A stretch of DNA of 64,000 nt from Pegea sp. RAD2-039 (taxonomy: Eukaryota; Chordata; Thaliacea; Salpida; Salpidae): the NCBI GenBank assembly GCA_034620365.1, contig JAQGEQ010000363.1, positions 1,178,001 to 1,242,000 of the forward strand, read 5' to 3'. Every line of letters starts with the position of its first letter. Position 1 is the stretch's first letter. The position numbers and the translations under genes are program-made. Shown here in pieces: positions 1-19,000 of the stretch. Under the pieces are notes generated by a model. It saw only the letters and a program-made list of their open reading frames with translations. It was not told where the DNA came from and did not search any database.

Positions 1-896
1 TAAAGTTTATCGTGTTCAGATAAAGCTAATTTCCGATTGTAGATTTGGTTAAAAACTGCAATATTGTATAAACTTTTATTTTAGTTAAAAGAATGTATAG
101 TTATATATAGTGTTTATAACAAATAAAATAAAAAATAGAGTAACAAATTTTTAATTTAAAAGACTTCGTCTGCAAATTCATAAATTTTTAAAAACATATT
201 TATGAACCTTCAACCTTGTCTTATACTACTAGGGAATATCTGCAGATGTATTAAATTGTCTTCATTTCAATTTATTTCTTTATATGAGGAAATACACATT
301 AAATTGAATAATTCACTGACCCAAAATTATTTATTTCCGTTTTATTTTTATCTAATAATCTATGTTTTTAGTCATATTCGGATATTATTTGATGTCTATC
401 TTAGTAAATTATTAAAATTACCTTCAAGATTGTTTTACTTATTTTTTTTGTATTTATTTAATTATTAACATTCTATTTTGGTTTATTTTTTGACCTCAAA
501 TTCTTTTATTTAACATATATTTTAATAAAATTAGTATTTCAAGTTATTATAAGTTAGAAATTTGGTAAAATAATATCTTGTATTTTTATATCATTCATTG
601 TGAAGTTTATTTTAAATCTAACTTTAAAAAGAGTTTTATGAAATTGATAAAGTTTTTTTATTAAATAATTTGTGAATCATTTACTAAGAATTTCTGGGTT
701 AATAAAGTGATTTTGATATCCAATTAATTCAAATTCAGTAATTGTTTGTTTAGATAGTAAATTTTAGAAAGTAGTTTTATTTAAGCATGTTGGTATTGTC
801 TTATTGTTTTACAAAAAATAATTTCTTTTAAATTAATTCATTTGATAGTTTTTCACTCACTTTTTGAATTTTAGTTAAAAGTTTTGTGAAATAATT
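1..896. other. AT-rich spacer upstream of GLRX3
   Basis: This stretch is very AT-rich with no recognisable coding exon. The one open frame near 202-468 is low-complexity and rich in Leu, Phe, Tyr and Ile, as expected of random AT-rich DNA. The promoter and 5' untranslated region of GLRX3 should lie in its right-hand end, but I see no clear TATA or initiator element. Confidence 0.6.
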
Positions 897-2629
897 ATGG
901 AGGAAGTTCTTCAAAATATCACTACCCAAAAGGTATTTGAAATATTTCAAAAGTTTAGATAATTTTTTTCTAAATATTTGTTTTTTATATTTTTTAACGT
1001 TGAATAATTTAATTGATCATTATTACAATTTTCAGTTAAAAGATGCTATTTTTATTAAATTTATGAAAATCATATAACTTTTTTAGGCTTTTAATGATGC
1101 TTTAGAAGAACAAGGAAGAAATCTTACTGTTGTCCACTTCTGGGCTGATTGGGCAGAGCAGTGTAAACAAATGAATGATGTTTTAAAAGAACTAGCCAGG
1201 CAATACCCTAATGTAAGTGATGATAACTCTGGAAATGTTCTTTGTTTATTTCAAAAGCGTTTTTGCAATAGTTTTTATATAAGTGTATAAAAAATAATCA
1301 ATTTATTATCAAAAATAAGATTTTTTAACAAATAGATTTGTTGTTAAAGGTCAAATATTTATTGATAGAAGCTGAAGAGTTACCTGATGTATCAGTTTCT
1401 TATGAAGTTGAAGCAGTTCCAACTTTTCTTTTTCTAAAAAATAAACAACAAATTGGAAGATTAAATGGAGCACATGCTCCTGAACTTACAAAGATGGTAA
1501 GTTGACAGATTCATTATTCTCAAATGAAAGCATTCTTTGATTTTCTGTAACAAAACTGAAAATTTCTAAAATTAGTTGTGATATCAAGTACTTGATCATA
1601 GGTAAAAGAGCATTTGAATACTCCAGCACCTTCCTCTAACCCTGATGAATTGCTGCACAAGAAGTTGAGATCTTTGATTAATTCTGATGAATGCATACTT
1701 TTTATGAAGGTAAATCTCATTTGCATCTAATTGAACTAGTTTAAAGCAAAACTCTTAAATTTTGAACATTTGCAAATGTGTAGGGTAATAGAGAAGCTGT
1801 CAAATGTGGCTTTTCTTCTAAAATGATTCAATTACTGGAAAGTTACGATTGTGCCTATTCTACCTTTGATATCCTTGAAGACCCAGAGGTTCGCCAAGGT
1901 CTTAAGGTGTTCTCTGAATGGCCTACTTTTCCTCAGTTATATGTTAAAGGTTTCTTTCTTTATTTTTTTGCAGAACTTTTGATCATGACATTTGGTAATG
2001 TTTTGATGACTTTTACAACTTTAAATTATTGAGTTTGCTTAAAATGTTTACCCTAAACAATCATTCATTTAATTTGCTCTAAAAGTTGTTCTTGCAATAT
2101 TTAAATATTCAATTTTACCTTACCATGATGCTATAGGTAATTTTGTTGGGGGTCTTGACATAGTTACTGAAATGCATAAGGATGATGAACTAAAAGAGAT
2201 ACTTCCTACTAAAGTAGATGCGGATAAGAAGCTGGACAGCCGAATCAAGGTTACTGCTTTCAACTAATTTATTTCAAAAGTTATCTATATAGCCCGATAA
2301 AAGTTGCTTGCTCCTGATTGGTTCGTTAATTTGTTTATTTTCAGGAAATTATCAACCAATCACCAACTGTTGTGGTTATGAAAGGTCAACCTGATTCACC
2401 TAAGTGTGGATTTTCAAGACAACTTGTTCAAATATTAGCTGAAGTTAAAGCCACTTACACACATTTTGATATCTTTACTGATGAAGCTATCAGACAACGG
2501 ATTAAAATATTTTCTGATTGGCCAACATTTCCACAAGTATATGTTGGTGGTGAATTTATTGGTGGATTAGATATCATAAAAGAGATGAAACAAAACGGAG
2601 AACTGGTCGAAGCTCTGAGTGGAAAATAA
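897..2629 (+). CDS. GLRX3: Glutaredoxin 3 (PICOT), monothiol multidomain glutaredoxin
   Basis: Seven exons join in frame to a 326-residue protein: 897-932, 1087-1212, 1350-1496, 1602-1709, 1784-1949, 2137-2249 and 2345-2629. Family members are about 335 residues, so the model is essentially full length. Order of domains: an N-terminal thioredoxin-like domain whose active-site region reads WADWAEQC (only one of the two classical cysteines, as usual in this family), then two monothiol glutaredoxin domains, each with a CGFS motif (near 1805 and 2406) and the WPTFPQ-YV and GG-DI segments that bind glutathione and the bridging [2Fe-2S] cluster. Family knowledge: GLRX3 works in the cytosol with BolA2 in iron-sulfur trafficking. 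The start codon is the first ATG of the frame, just before a short first exon. All introns have GT-AG ends. Confidence 0.95.
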
Positions 2630-4888
2630 ATTGACTTGTTACGGTCTCGCCTGTTATAGAAAATCTCTAGTCTATTTTTATATTAACTTATAAAAGCAGG
2701 TTGTCTCATTCGTGTTCTTGCTATTTTTTTCCCATTTTTAATATAATCTAAATACTGTTTTGATCTTGATGTAATTATTTAAACAAAAAATAATTTGTTG
2801 TTAAAAGTACAAATGAAATTTATTGGTGAAATTAAAACAAAAGTAAATAACTTGTTTGTTTGTTTTTGTGGACAAAATAAATTATATTATCTGATAGATG
2901 TGGTTAAAAATCTCTTCGGGACTTTGTACCTACTTTCAACAGTAACCTTTTACTTATATTTACCGAGTTTGCCCAAATTTCTTCTCTGAATGAAAGATCA
3001 TTTCTGTGAATAACTCCTGAGGCATCTTTGATCTAAAAATCACTCACAAATTCGACCTCTACATACCATCAGCTAATATTAGAACCAAGAACATAATTGT
3101 GTAACTTATATTAGTCACTCAGATGACATTAAAGATGTTAAAACTATTCATGCCAAGATGTTGAATGCCCAGATAATACTTGAACAGCTTTTCGGAAAAA
3201 ATATATTTGTTACCAAATCTTGTTTAATGAGTACAGTTTATAACTCATCTAGTAATTCATAGAAGTCCTTAGATATTTTTATTACAAATTCACTGCAATA
3301 CGATTTCTATAAGCTTGTATCATCCTTCTTAAGTCTTTTACAACATGATGTTAAGTTCTATCATAATAAACAGATCTTTTATTAATTGTAAACTTTATGG
3401 CACTTATAAAAATTGGTAGTGGTAGTTATTTTGTAACTTTTCTGACCTAAACTCATAACATAAACAATTTGTAAAATAATCATAGAAACAGCTCGGTTAA
3501 CAATGGGCACTTTAACTAGTCAGCAATGCACATGCTTTAATTTTCGATGAATTTGCCAAATTTAAATAAACAACAAAAATTTATGGTTTGCCCAAATCAA
3601 TGGATGAACCGGATGCCTCTACAAAGAAACCTGTCACATGGGCCTAGGTGGTTCCGATTCCGACTAAAATGCTAGCATGGTGCAACTTTTTATCAAGAAG
3701 GTCATCGACATGCACAAAAAACTTACTTTGAACCGTGAAGACAGAGAAAACAATGTCATCATCTTTAACATCTCTGAGACTAAAGAGATGATTATATATT
3801 TTTAATCAAATGTGTTCTCAAACTTGTCAAGATTAGGCTGCTCATCATTTAGTTGCCTGACTTTTGTATAAATGAGAAGTTTAGCTGCTTAATTTCATTC
3901 GATAATCAACTTAAAACAGATTGTTCCTTATAAGGATAGCGACAAGGAATCGTGATTACGCCTGAATTACGCCTTCCTGGATTACACAACTTCAGATCAA
4001 ACTTTGTCTACCAAGCCTTGGTTTGACTAGGTAAATCATCATAATAGACAGGTCTGAATTTTATTGATCCATTTTATTCATACTGACATAATAAATTCAC
4101 TTAAAATGTTTTGATGATGGAACTACTGAAGTTGTAATTTCACATCACGATAACATCAATTAATTTTTATTCGCTACTAGTAACATAACCTAATGATAAT
4201 TTTTACTTTGATATTTATCTTTATGACTAGTATCATTACCGACAAAATAAGCTTTTATTTTTAAGGAATTTTTATCAGTAAAATGAGTTTAAAGTGTGAA
4301 AAATTTAATGAGAATCTTGTTTTTTTGTTTAAAGAAAAAAACTTAAGTTTCAAAACGACTTGTTTTAGTTCACTTATCTTTTTAAAGCGTATTGGAAAAA
4401 AGATGAGAAAATCTATTTTATCACAAAAATAAAATAGTATTTAATTAATTAATTTTAATCACCCAACATTGCTTGTACATCAATACGATAAAAACCAGAA
4501 ACTCTATTTTTAAAACAACCAAAGTAGAGTTTCTGAAAAGGGAGTTTATCTTGAAATTTATAAACTTTACAAGTTTGTAATTTTTTAATTGTAAACGCTA
4601 ATATTGTACAAACAACAGGCTTGTGATTGTTAGTTGGGGTTGTTTTGATATATGAATTCAGATTTGTCTGAAAGAGCAGTTATTGCTCCCTGTTCTCAAT
4701 TTATTTTCTAATAAATACGTTTTCCTTATAAATGACTGGAAAATGTTTGTTTAAATTAACTTGTAAACTTTTAGATATCAAAAAGATTTAATCAAACTTT
4801 TGCTATTAAAAAATATCAATTGGTATTTTAAGGACTTTATGAGTAATTTTTAAAAGTTATTAAAATCATCTGTCAAAATAATTTGATC
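2630..4888. other. Intergenic DNA between GLRX3 and SORD
   Basis: AT-rich spacer. The GLRX3 3' untranslated region occupies the first few hundred bases. From roughly 3000 to 4050 the sequence is less AT-rich and looks like decayed coding DNA. The clearest part (3677-3805) resembles a LINE ORF1 piece and is listed separately. The rest, up to the SORD start, shows no gene I can support. Confidence 0.5.
3677..3805 (+). mobile_element. Degenerate non-LTR retrotransposon ORF1 remnant
   Basis: A 42-codon open frame contains NREDRENNVIIFNISETKE. Basic-acidic stretches followed by 'NNvIIFnisE' are typical of the start of the conserved part of ORF1 or related proteins in CR1/L2/Jockey-type LINEs. The surrounding few hundred bases have similar composition, but frames are broken on both sides. 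This is recognition by motif only, with no match to a named element. Confidence 0.4.
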
Positions 4889-7061
4889 ATGGTAAAAGAT
4901 AATTTAAGTATTGTGCTCCATAAAGTAAGAGAAGATTATCCACAGTGTGATATAGTATTGGTGAGTTTTGTCATTTAAAAACTTGTTCAGTTCTATTTTT
5001 ATTTATGATTTAGTTCTAGTTTCTTTGAAATATATTTAAAAAAAATTTTTATCATTTGTTAGCTCTTTCTTTTCATCAAATGAAAATTGTTTGTTTCTTG
5101 TATAGGAAAATCGTGAAAGACCTACACCTGGAGATAATGGTTAGAGTTAATAAAGCAAATTTCATAGTAGCAATTTTGTAATTAATCATTTCTATCATAG
5201 ATGTACTTCTACAAATGAACTCAGTTGGAATCTGTGGTTCTGATGTTTCTTACTGGGTCAAAGGTCGTATTGGTGACTTCATTGTTGAAAAACCGATGGT
5301 GATAGGTCATGAATCAGCTGGAAAAGTGATTGAATGTGGTAAAAATGTATCACATCTAAAACCAGGTGATTTAAAGTTGACAAAAATCAGTTTTTTTTAC
5401 AAGTTAGTCAAATGACTATCCGTGGTTCACAACTTGCAAAATCTTTTAAGGTTTAATGTTTTTGCTTCTCATAAGGTGATAGAGTGGCCATCGAGCCCGG
5501 ATACCCCCTCAGAACTGATGAGTTTTGTCTCAATGGAAGATACAACTTGAGTGAAGTCTTCTTTTGTGCTACACCTCCAGATGATGGCAACTTACAACGT
5601 TTCTACTGTCATAATGCTGATTTCTGTTTCAAGTAAATCATTATTTGATAAAAAGAGGCATTTTTGCAAGTTACGTTATCTGCAGACTTCCTGATAATGT
5701 GTCTTATGAAGAAGGAGCATTGATTGAACCTCTTTCTGTTGGCATACACGCTTGTAGAAGGGCACAAGTGACTCTTGGGCATAAAATCTTGATATGTGGG
5801 GCTGGTCCTATTGGTCTTGTCTCTTTGCTAGTTGCAAAAGCTATGGGCGCTTCTAACATTGTGATTACAGGTGAAATATCAGCAAAGTATCTGCTTGATC
5901 ATTGATTGTTGTTTAGATTTATTTGAGAATCGATTAAAAATGGCAAAAGAGCTTGGTGCTGATGATGTGCTGAAAATTGAACTTTCCAGTAAACCAGAAG
6001 ATGTAGCCAAACAAGTTGAAGAGTTACTTGGTGATAAACCTGATAGAACTTTAGAGTGCACCGGTGCTGAATCAGCCATACAAACAGGAATCTATGTTAG
6101 TTTCAATTTTAAACTTAATTATTTTCATCAAATCTTCATGTTTTGTGATAAGAACTTACTTTTTTGTTTCTTTTTTTGAAATTTTTTAAGAACTATAAAA
6201 TCAATTTAAACTTGTATTCATATTTTTTTATTATTTTGTTTTTATTCCACCTAATTTTTGTAGAAAATAAATAATTTTGATATCTAAAAAAATGGTAAAA
6301 TAATTTGTTTTTTTCTTATTTCATATTAGATTTCAAAAGTATAACTATCAAGTTATAAACGAGTTTAAAAGTGTCATAAACATATTGATGAAGTTATCTC
6401 GAACTTTGATGTTAGTTTAACTTTAATAATTAATCTTAAAAGCTGCTTACATACAAAATGTTATCAGATAAAAACAGTGATCAATATTTACTTGATTACT
6501 AAAATTTCAATTATAACTTAATCATTATATTGAAATAACTTTTCAAAATCTTTTACTTGGCACCTTTTTATACCAAACTTATTTGTGACCTGCTTAGGCC
6601 ACAAAATCAGGTGGCTGTCTTTTGTTGGTTGGTCTTGGTCCAGCTATGGTCAACGTCCCGATAGTCAACGCTGCAGTCCGGGAAGTTGATATCAGAGGTG
6701 TCTTTCGTTATTGCAATACGTAAGTTGATATTATTTTTAGTTTCATGTTTAGTTTTTTAGCAAGTTTTTTCAAAATATACAAAGTGAAGGTGTTTGGAAA
6801 ACTGTTTTAACGAGATATTTGTATGATTCCAATTATTTTATTTAAAAAAATCGAAACAGTTTTTAACTAAAATGGTTTTTTTGATATTTGGAATCTCACA
6901 GATATCCAACTGCAATTAAGATGCTTGCATCCGGTCAAGTTAATGTGAAGCCTCTGATCACTCACCGCTTTTCCATGGAAGAGTCTCAACGTGCATTCGA
7001 AGTGACAAGATCAGGGGAAGGAGTTAAAGTGATGTTGAAATGTGATCCTAATGATCTTTGA
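4889..7061 (+). CDS. SORD: Sorbitol dehydrogenase (zinc-dependent polyol dehydrogenase)
   Basis: Eight exons give a 357-residue protein, the same length as the mammalian enzyme: 4889-4960, 5106-5139, 5201-5365, 5476-5632, 5686-5870, 5917-6095, 6598-6719 and 6902-7061. It oxidises sorbitol to fructose with NAD in the cytosolic polyol pathway. Catalytic-zinc ligands are visible as Cys47 (in GICGSDV) and His72-Glu73 (in GHES), and the Rossmann dinucleotide motif as GAGPIGLV in exon 5. The segment [19 protein letters not shown] is the usual MDR-family linker with the third acidic zinc-ligand region. The C-terminus [15 protein letters not shown] is typical of SORD. The five 5' introns are short (about 45-145 nt), while intron 6 is about 500 nt. 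Family assignment is secure; the exact substrate range is inferred. Confidence 0.95.
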
Positions 7062-7247
7062 ATCTTCTACTTTAGAAATCATCAAAGGCTGCATCTAATT
7101 AGCATATTGCAATTTCTTCTTTATGTAAATTCTATTTGCTAACACTTCTAAAATTCGCCGCTATCATTTTCTGCACTTGAAAAGTTGTTTTAATCCTTAA
7201 AATCAAATATGATCTTGTTTATTTGCTCACATCTTCATTAAAAATGC

Positions 7248-7253
7248 AATAAA
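7248..7253 (+). terminator. Polyadenylation signal AATAAA of SORD
   Basis: A canonical AATAAA lies 187 bases after the SORD stop codon, followed by A-rich sequence. It is the first such hexamer downstream and therefore the likely 3'-end signal. Confidence 0.6.
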
Positions 7254-9088
7254 ATACAAAAACTTCACCTTTATGATCAGTTGGTATTGAAACCAAGAAG
7301 ATGATGACGATTCGCTTGCTTTTAGCAGCGCGCTGTAAGTTACTTTACCATCAAAAATCCCATAGTAACAAAAATTCGAAATCGGCAAAAACTATTAAAA
7401 CTTTAATAAGAAATTTATTTAAATACATACATGGCTATTCAAGATTTTGTTTTGATGACCGTATATCTAATTTTATTCTTAATAAAGTCATCACTTATTT
7501 TTTTGAAAATTATTTGTTTATCTCTGTAATTTTAACTTTTAGTAAACCACAAATTTTGATTTTAACTTAAATTGTCTCTACCAAGAATTAAAATTTATTT
7601 TTTCAAAGAGTTTGTTGCGTTTAGAGCTACACAACGAAATATAAGCTTTTCAATTTAATATCTAATTTAAAAACTGTTCTAAAATTATTTGTAGCAGAAA
7701 AAGTGAAAAGAATCTTTAGATATGTGTGCTGTAAAAGATTCTCCGCACTTTGTTTCAAACCACAAGCTACACTAAAAAACTTCAACGTAATCTACCATCG
7801 AGCTAATTCACGAGTAACAAATATCAACTTGTGGTCCGATGAAAACGTTTTTTTTTTCTTTAAAAAAGTATTATGTACTGTTCTACAAACTTAAAAAAAG
7901 ACAACCAAGCAAAACTAAAAAAAATAAATTGAGAAAATTCTTAGTTCTTCAGGATTAAGCTGAAAAACAAATTTATGCTATTTGCAAGAGAATATAGAGG
8001 CATACAGACGTTATTGGAAGGTTGCAGTGAAAAACCTAAGCTTTAAAACAAACTTTTTTGACTTATTTTAATAAACGTTACTACAAAAGCTGATTGTGTA
8101 GATTTTTAAACTTTTTCGTTGAAAATCTTATTAAAATTTTTCAAATCTGTTTAAAAATTCTATATTCAAACTAAAATAAAATAATAACTTTTTTAACCAA
8201 TCTTTGTCAGCCGAAACAGAAGATAGAATAACTTTTACAACCATACTTTTTTCCTATCTTAACAAAAACTTTGATTAAGTGGGGAGAAGCGTGTGCTAAA
8301 CTATCCCAATTTTTAGATATCCGTTTGGTGACACGGCTCAGTGACATACTTTAGTGATATCGAAGTCAACGGGGTGTAAATGTTATTTCTGAAGTTACTC
8401 CCATAAGCGTTGTTTTTTCTAAAGCAATTTTAAGGCAGTAACCCTATTTACCCATAGTTGGGAAAAATTTCATGTGCTCATCAAATTGTAGTTTAAATTA
8501 GTGCAGCATAACGTATCTTTGACGAAGAAATAAGATTCGGGTCCAAAAGATAAAAATACTGAAATCACAACTAGGGACTCTCTAAATATTGAATATCTTG
8601 ATTTTAAAGTTAGAATAGCAAACAATTACTTTTAAGAACTTTAAATTTCAATAAAAATTTGTAAAAATCTTTGAAAATGATAGTTTGCACCAGACTAAAG
8701 TTACATTTCAGAAATATGATCAGGTCCAAAGTATCCGGGATTTGTGTTTAGAGTTCGACAACTATCAATTAGTATCAGAAAATTAGACTTTATAAATAAA
8801 AGAAGAATTTATAAATCAATTTCTTTGTATGTTGTAAAGCAAAAACAGATTAGAAAGTTCAATTTTAAGTAGAGTCATATGATTAAAGAAATGAATATAT
8901 TATGCAGAAAATTTCTAAAAATATTGACCAATCAGATTGAAGCAAATATTTAGTTTCAGGTCATGTGACAGTCTATGTTTATAATTATTGAAAGTCAGAA
9001 TTGACGTTATACATCTCTACAACTTGCTACGAATTAAACCTTGTCCTCGATTATCTTATTTTTTTGTGAACTCTTTTATATAAAAAAG

Positions 9089-14835
<5,747 letters not shown>

Positions 14836-16083
14836 ATTACCAGGGGTTGTTTTCTTCGTAGCAATCTGTTGATGATGATGATGTTGTCTGTTTTCTAACT
14901 TTATATCTGGTCATAATTCACAGCCAAGTTCTGCGTGGTGTTTGTAACGCAATAAATTTCTTACAGCAATTTTCTGTTTGATAAATTCCTCAAGTTTCTT
15001 TGTTAATATTATCTTAACGAAAACTCGTCTACGTTTAGTCACCTCTATCAACGTTTACGTATTTTCTAGTCTGTGTTTATGTCTAAGCTAATAAAAATTC
15101 ATTGAGGTCAACAGCTGTTCTAAAAGCTTTGAATGTATGAGCCGATTGAATATGAAAAATAAGTTTATTAATACAAGTATGTGAAGTTATGTCGAAATGA
15201 CTGGTTCACAAGTGCAGATGATATCACTAGTGCATCCGAAAGTTGGAAATTCATCAGTTGAACGGAATAAAATATTAGTAGAGGTAATAGCGAGATTGTC
15301 GATATTGGTAGGAGCATTTGGCATAAGAGGAACAAATATGAACACAAGCATCGATGGTTATGGCATTTGAAGCACATAGTTGAGAGAATCACTTCTTGCT
15401 TCGATCTTTCACCCGGTTCCTTGAGTTTGATGACGAAGCTGAATCAGAGTTTTTCCGTCTTCTGCTCGTAAAAACCACTCGTTAACACATCTATTTGTTT
15501 ATCGCTACAAGTTTGTCATATGATGAAATGAAAGTCATATGACAAAGAATGACAAGCTCGAAAAGTTTAGTCACGCGTTCTCATATCAACGAATAGTTTT
15601 TATTGAAATATTCATTTAATATAAATATTGATGTTTTCATCCACAGCTCAGACTTGCTTGCTTCATGAAATTGTAGTCATCAGATCGAACACAACTTATC
15701 AAAAGCTCGTGACTAACAACTAATCATCTTAGAGATAAGTTCAGCTACATTTAGTTTGAAGAAATCAATTTTCTTAGAATAGATAAAGGAAAATCACTTT
15801 TCAGTCAGTTCTAGAATATTCTAGAATTTGAAAAATGGTTACATAAGAAACAAAAAGATTGAAAGTTGCGTCGCAAGCTCTTGGGAGAAATTCACTTCAT
15901 TTCAAAGAACTTATATTTTTATCGAACAAATAAAAGATGTAGTTGTAGAAAAAAATCTTTCAAGTCGAAATCAGGTAATAAAGGTTTTCATGGGGCTGTT
16001 ATTTAGTTGAAAACAGATCACTCAACAACAAAGAAAATAACAAATTAAAGTTCACTTACAAATTGCTGAAAGCAGTTTTAGTG
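14836..16083. other. Convergent 3' untranslated regions of polyubiquitin and PPP4R4
   Basis: AATAAA occurs on the plus strand near 14950, fitting the polyubiquitin transcript end. On the minus strand an AATAAA (plus-strand TTTATT near 15163) could end PPP4R4, giving it a 3' untranslated region of about 0.9 kb. Frames between are not convincing. A strong heat-shock element lies at 15809-15826 (separate entry). Confidence 0.45.
15809..15826. promoter_or_regulatory. Perfect four-unit heat shock element
   Basis: The sequence TTCtaGAAtaTTCtaGAA is four alternating, correctly spaced nTTCn/nGAAn pentamers with no mismatch, the optimum binding site for trimeric HSF1. It is palindromic, so orientation cannot be read. 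It lies about 1 kb downstream of the polyubiquitin stop and just outside the PPP4R4 coding end. Polyubiquitin genes are commonly heat inducible, so it could act as a downstream enhancer. That link is inference. Confidence 0.5.
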
Positions 16084-19000
16084 TCAGCGTTTTTGACGGA
16101 TGGTAGATAAGAATTTGTCGGTTGAACTTTGGTGGTAGTTATTGGTTTTCTAGAAAGCAAATGAATACCAAATTTGTTTCAAGATGTTATTAAATTCTCA
16201 CTTTACTCGTGTTTGGACCTTCTGGTCACTATCCCTGTTGACATCAGAATCTCTTAGTTGAGATGTTTGCTGTCGTTGAAAAGAGTTGGAAGATTTGTTT
16301 GTGAATCCAGAAGTAGTAGTTGGAGTAGTGATGGCGCTTGAGTTACTTTGAAGTAGTGCAGTAGTAGATGAAACTATTGCAAGGTTACATCATTGTAGAA
16401 AGTAGGAGAAAGATGAGAGATACTTACTGAAATTGTTGGTCAACGAATCCTTGGAACTACTGTTGTTCGAGAAGTCCATCTTTGATTTTGGACTATTCAC
16501 TAACAAACAAAAAGATCTAAAATTCAGGACTTTTAGGATGTCCTTTAACTCACATTTACTTATCGAAGCATGACTTGAACGCTTCTTCATCTTTTTCTGA
16601 TCTTTTCCTTTAAATGACATCAAAGAATGACTTCCAGATCTTACACATCTAACAAGACACAGATCAACTAACAACATCCACAAAGACACAGATCACCAAC
16701 TGACCTGTCATCTAATTTATCTTCTTTTAAGAACAACTGTTCTTCTTCTTCCTCCTTTTTCAAATCTTTCAAATCTTCATCACTAATATCTCGCTGGCTG
16801 AGATGCTAAATCAACATTGGTTGGTACTTGGTCATCGAAGTCAATCTTTCCATCGACCAACCTGTACTGTGGTCCTGTCCAGCTCATAGATAGCATTACG
16901 GATAGCCCTGGACACGTCTTTGTCGGTTTCACTCGATAGAAATTGTCGGACTCCCTGTTCTAGTTGAGAATGAAGCAACCGATCAGATGGCAACTTCAGT
17001 AAGCTCTTCAACCTAAAGCACATCAAGTTGGGACTTTATGGATCATGATGAAGAGGGAGGTACCTGGGCAGGATGCGGCACAGACACAACCTCACATTCA
17101 CCACTTTATCGTCAAACAGCGCCATCACGTGTTCGAAAATATTCTCTTTGAAAAACTTTTTCGAGAAATATTTCATCATATCCTCACAAAAGTCAAAGAA
17201 CAACAAACGATTCCGATAACTCTTCGAACGGCTCAGATCTGTAGATGAAGATGTTGGTGAAGTGACTTCATGAGTCTTAGAACAAAACCTTGAATTAATT
17301 TGTCCAAAATTTCACGTCTTTGGTCACAACGTCGGTTGTAGCGCAGAAGGACACAGATGGTTGATGATGCGGCTTGACGGACCGGAAGATAGGGCTGGAA
17401 GAAGGTCGGAGGTTTAAAATCAAGATGAAGACTTGGTCCGGATACTTATCGATATAATTAGGTTTGAAATAAAATCTGTCTTCAAAACTTACGTTTTTTG
17501 TTAGAAGGTTAAAAAGAATTGGAATAAATTTGGAATAAATTTGATCGGATGGAATTAGTTGATGAAGGCAATAAAGCTTAGATGTCAAAAGTTCTAACCC
17601 TCTCCACGACTTCTGCCATTCTTTTTCAAACTTCGATAAGCAATTAGTCAGTGCAGAAACTAAATCGGCCATTTTAGTGGGCTGAAATAGAACAAAACAA
17701 AGACAGGAAGATTAATTAGAGAAAATAAATTGTATTTGATAATGATGTATGACTTAGGTGTGTTGTGTTTATCAATAAAACCACAAGTTGACAGATGTCT
17801 AGACAGTTTTTTATTATTATTTATGATGGAATTTAAGTTTCCAAACTTCAAGTTAAACGTTTGTTGAAATTTATAACTGAAGTGAAAGAAAACAAAGAAG
17901 ATAAAAAACTAGCGGTTATCAAAGAGCCGAGATGCTTTTGAAATACGCCAACCTGTTTTTCAGCCAGATTGGCACCAACTACAATAGCAACCAATGTCTG
18001 ATCCAGATGTTGAAAAGAAGCTTGCATAACTTCAGGGGATTGTACCTCGTGAAGAAAAGTCAACAAGTGAAGAAACATTCTATCGGCGTTGTTGCCGAGT
18101 ATATGAGCAACCTGAATCAAGAAGATGAATTTATCAGTAAATAAATATTTGGTTTGTTATTTAAAGCAATAAAAAAGTCGTAAAAGTCAAAATAAAGAAG
18201 CTGACTTCATGTAGACCAGCTGCCGCGTGCTTCCTCACAAGGATCTGATCATCAGAGCATAAAATTGAGAGACAATCCATAAGAAAAGATTTTTGACTTG
18301 GAAATAGATGAAACATTGCCTAAGACAAATCTTCGAGGTAGTCACCAAAGCAACTAACTTCTGTTCGCGTACTCACTGGCAAGTTAAAGGCACTGAAACG
18401 TCGACAATGAACAAGTTCTTCTCTTCCCAGATCTTGTGGATGCTGCTGGACATGTTGAGCAGAAGTTGAAGAAGGGAGAGGTTGATAGTTGGCTGTTAAC
18501 ATTGAGTTCAGTTTCTCTTTCACACTCTTCATCCGATCTTCGTGAGTTTTTCCGGGAATTTTTCGACCCAACAAACACATTTTAAAGAAAATGTTGATAA
18601 AGTTCTTCCGTTGCTCGGCAGAGATTTGCTCTATAAAAACACAACATGATTAAGACTGAGACACACTCACAGGATGTTCATACTTGCAACACAACTGCAA
18701 AGTTTCCCGAAATTGCTGGCTACATTAAGCAGAGTCGAATCTTCAATTTCAATCGCTTGCAAACAATACTTCTCTACTAAAGGAGTCATTTTGAGGATGG
18801 AATCTGATAAAGAAGATGAAATTGTTGTCGAGGAGATCAAATGTTGAAATTTATTATTTTAGTGCTCTTCAAAATTCCAATTCTTGCTACATTAAACCAA
18901 CTAAGTTTTCGTTTTATACCTAAGTCATTTCAAAACAATTTTCAAAGTGCTGTACAAAAAGGTTCGCGTCACAAAAGGAGTGATGAGTAATATACACGAT

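Noticed and set aside
202-468. Plus-strand 88-codon frame at the left edge
   Set aside because: Extremely AT-rich, Leu/Phe/Tyr-biased and without homology signature.
9074-9085. TATA box as the polyubiquitin core promoter
   Set aside because: It sits only a few bases before the leader-intron donor, so a start 25-30 bases downstream would fall inside the intron.
17045-17248. Plus-strand 67-codon frame
   Set aside because: Antisense shadow of a PPP4R4 exon encoding HEAT-repeat sequence on the minus strand.
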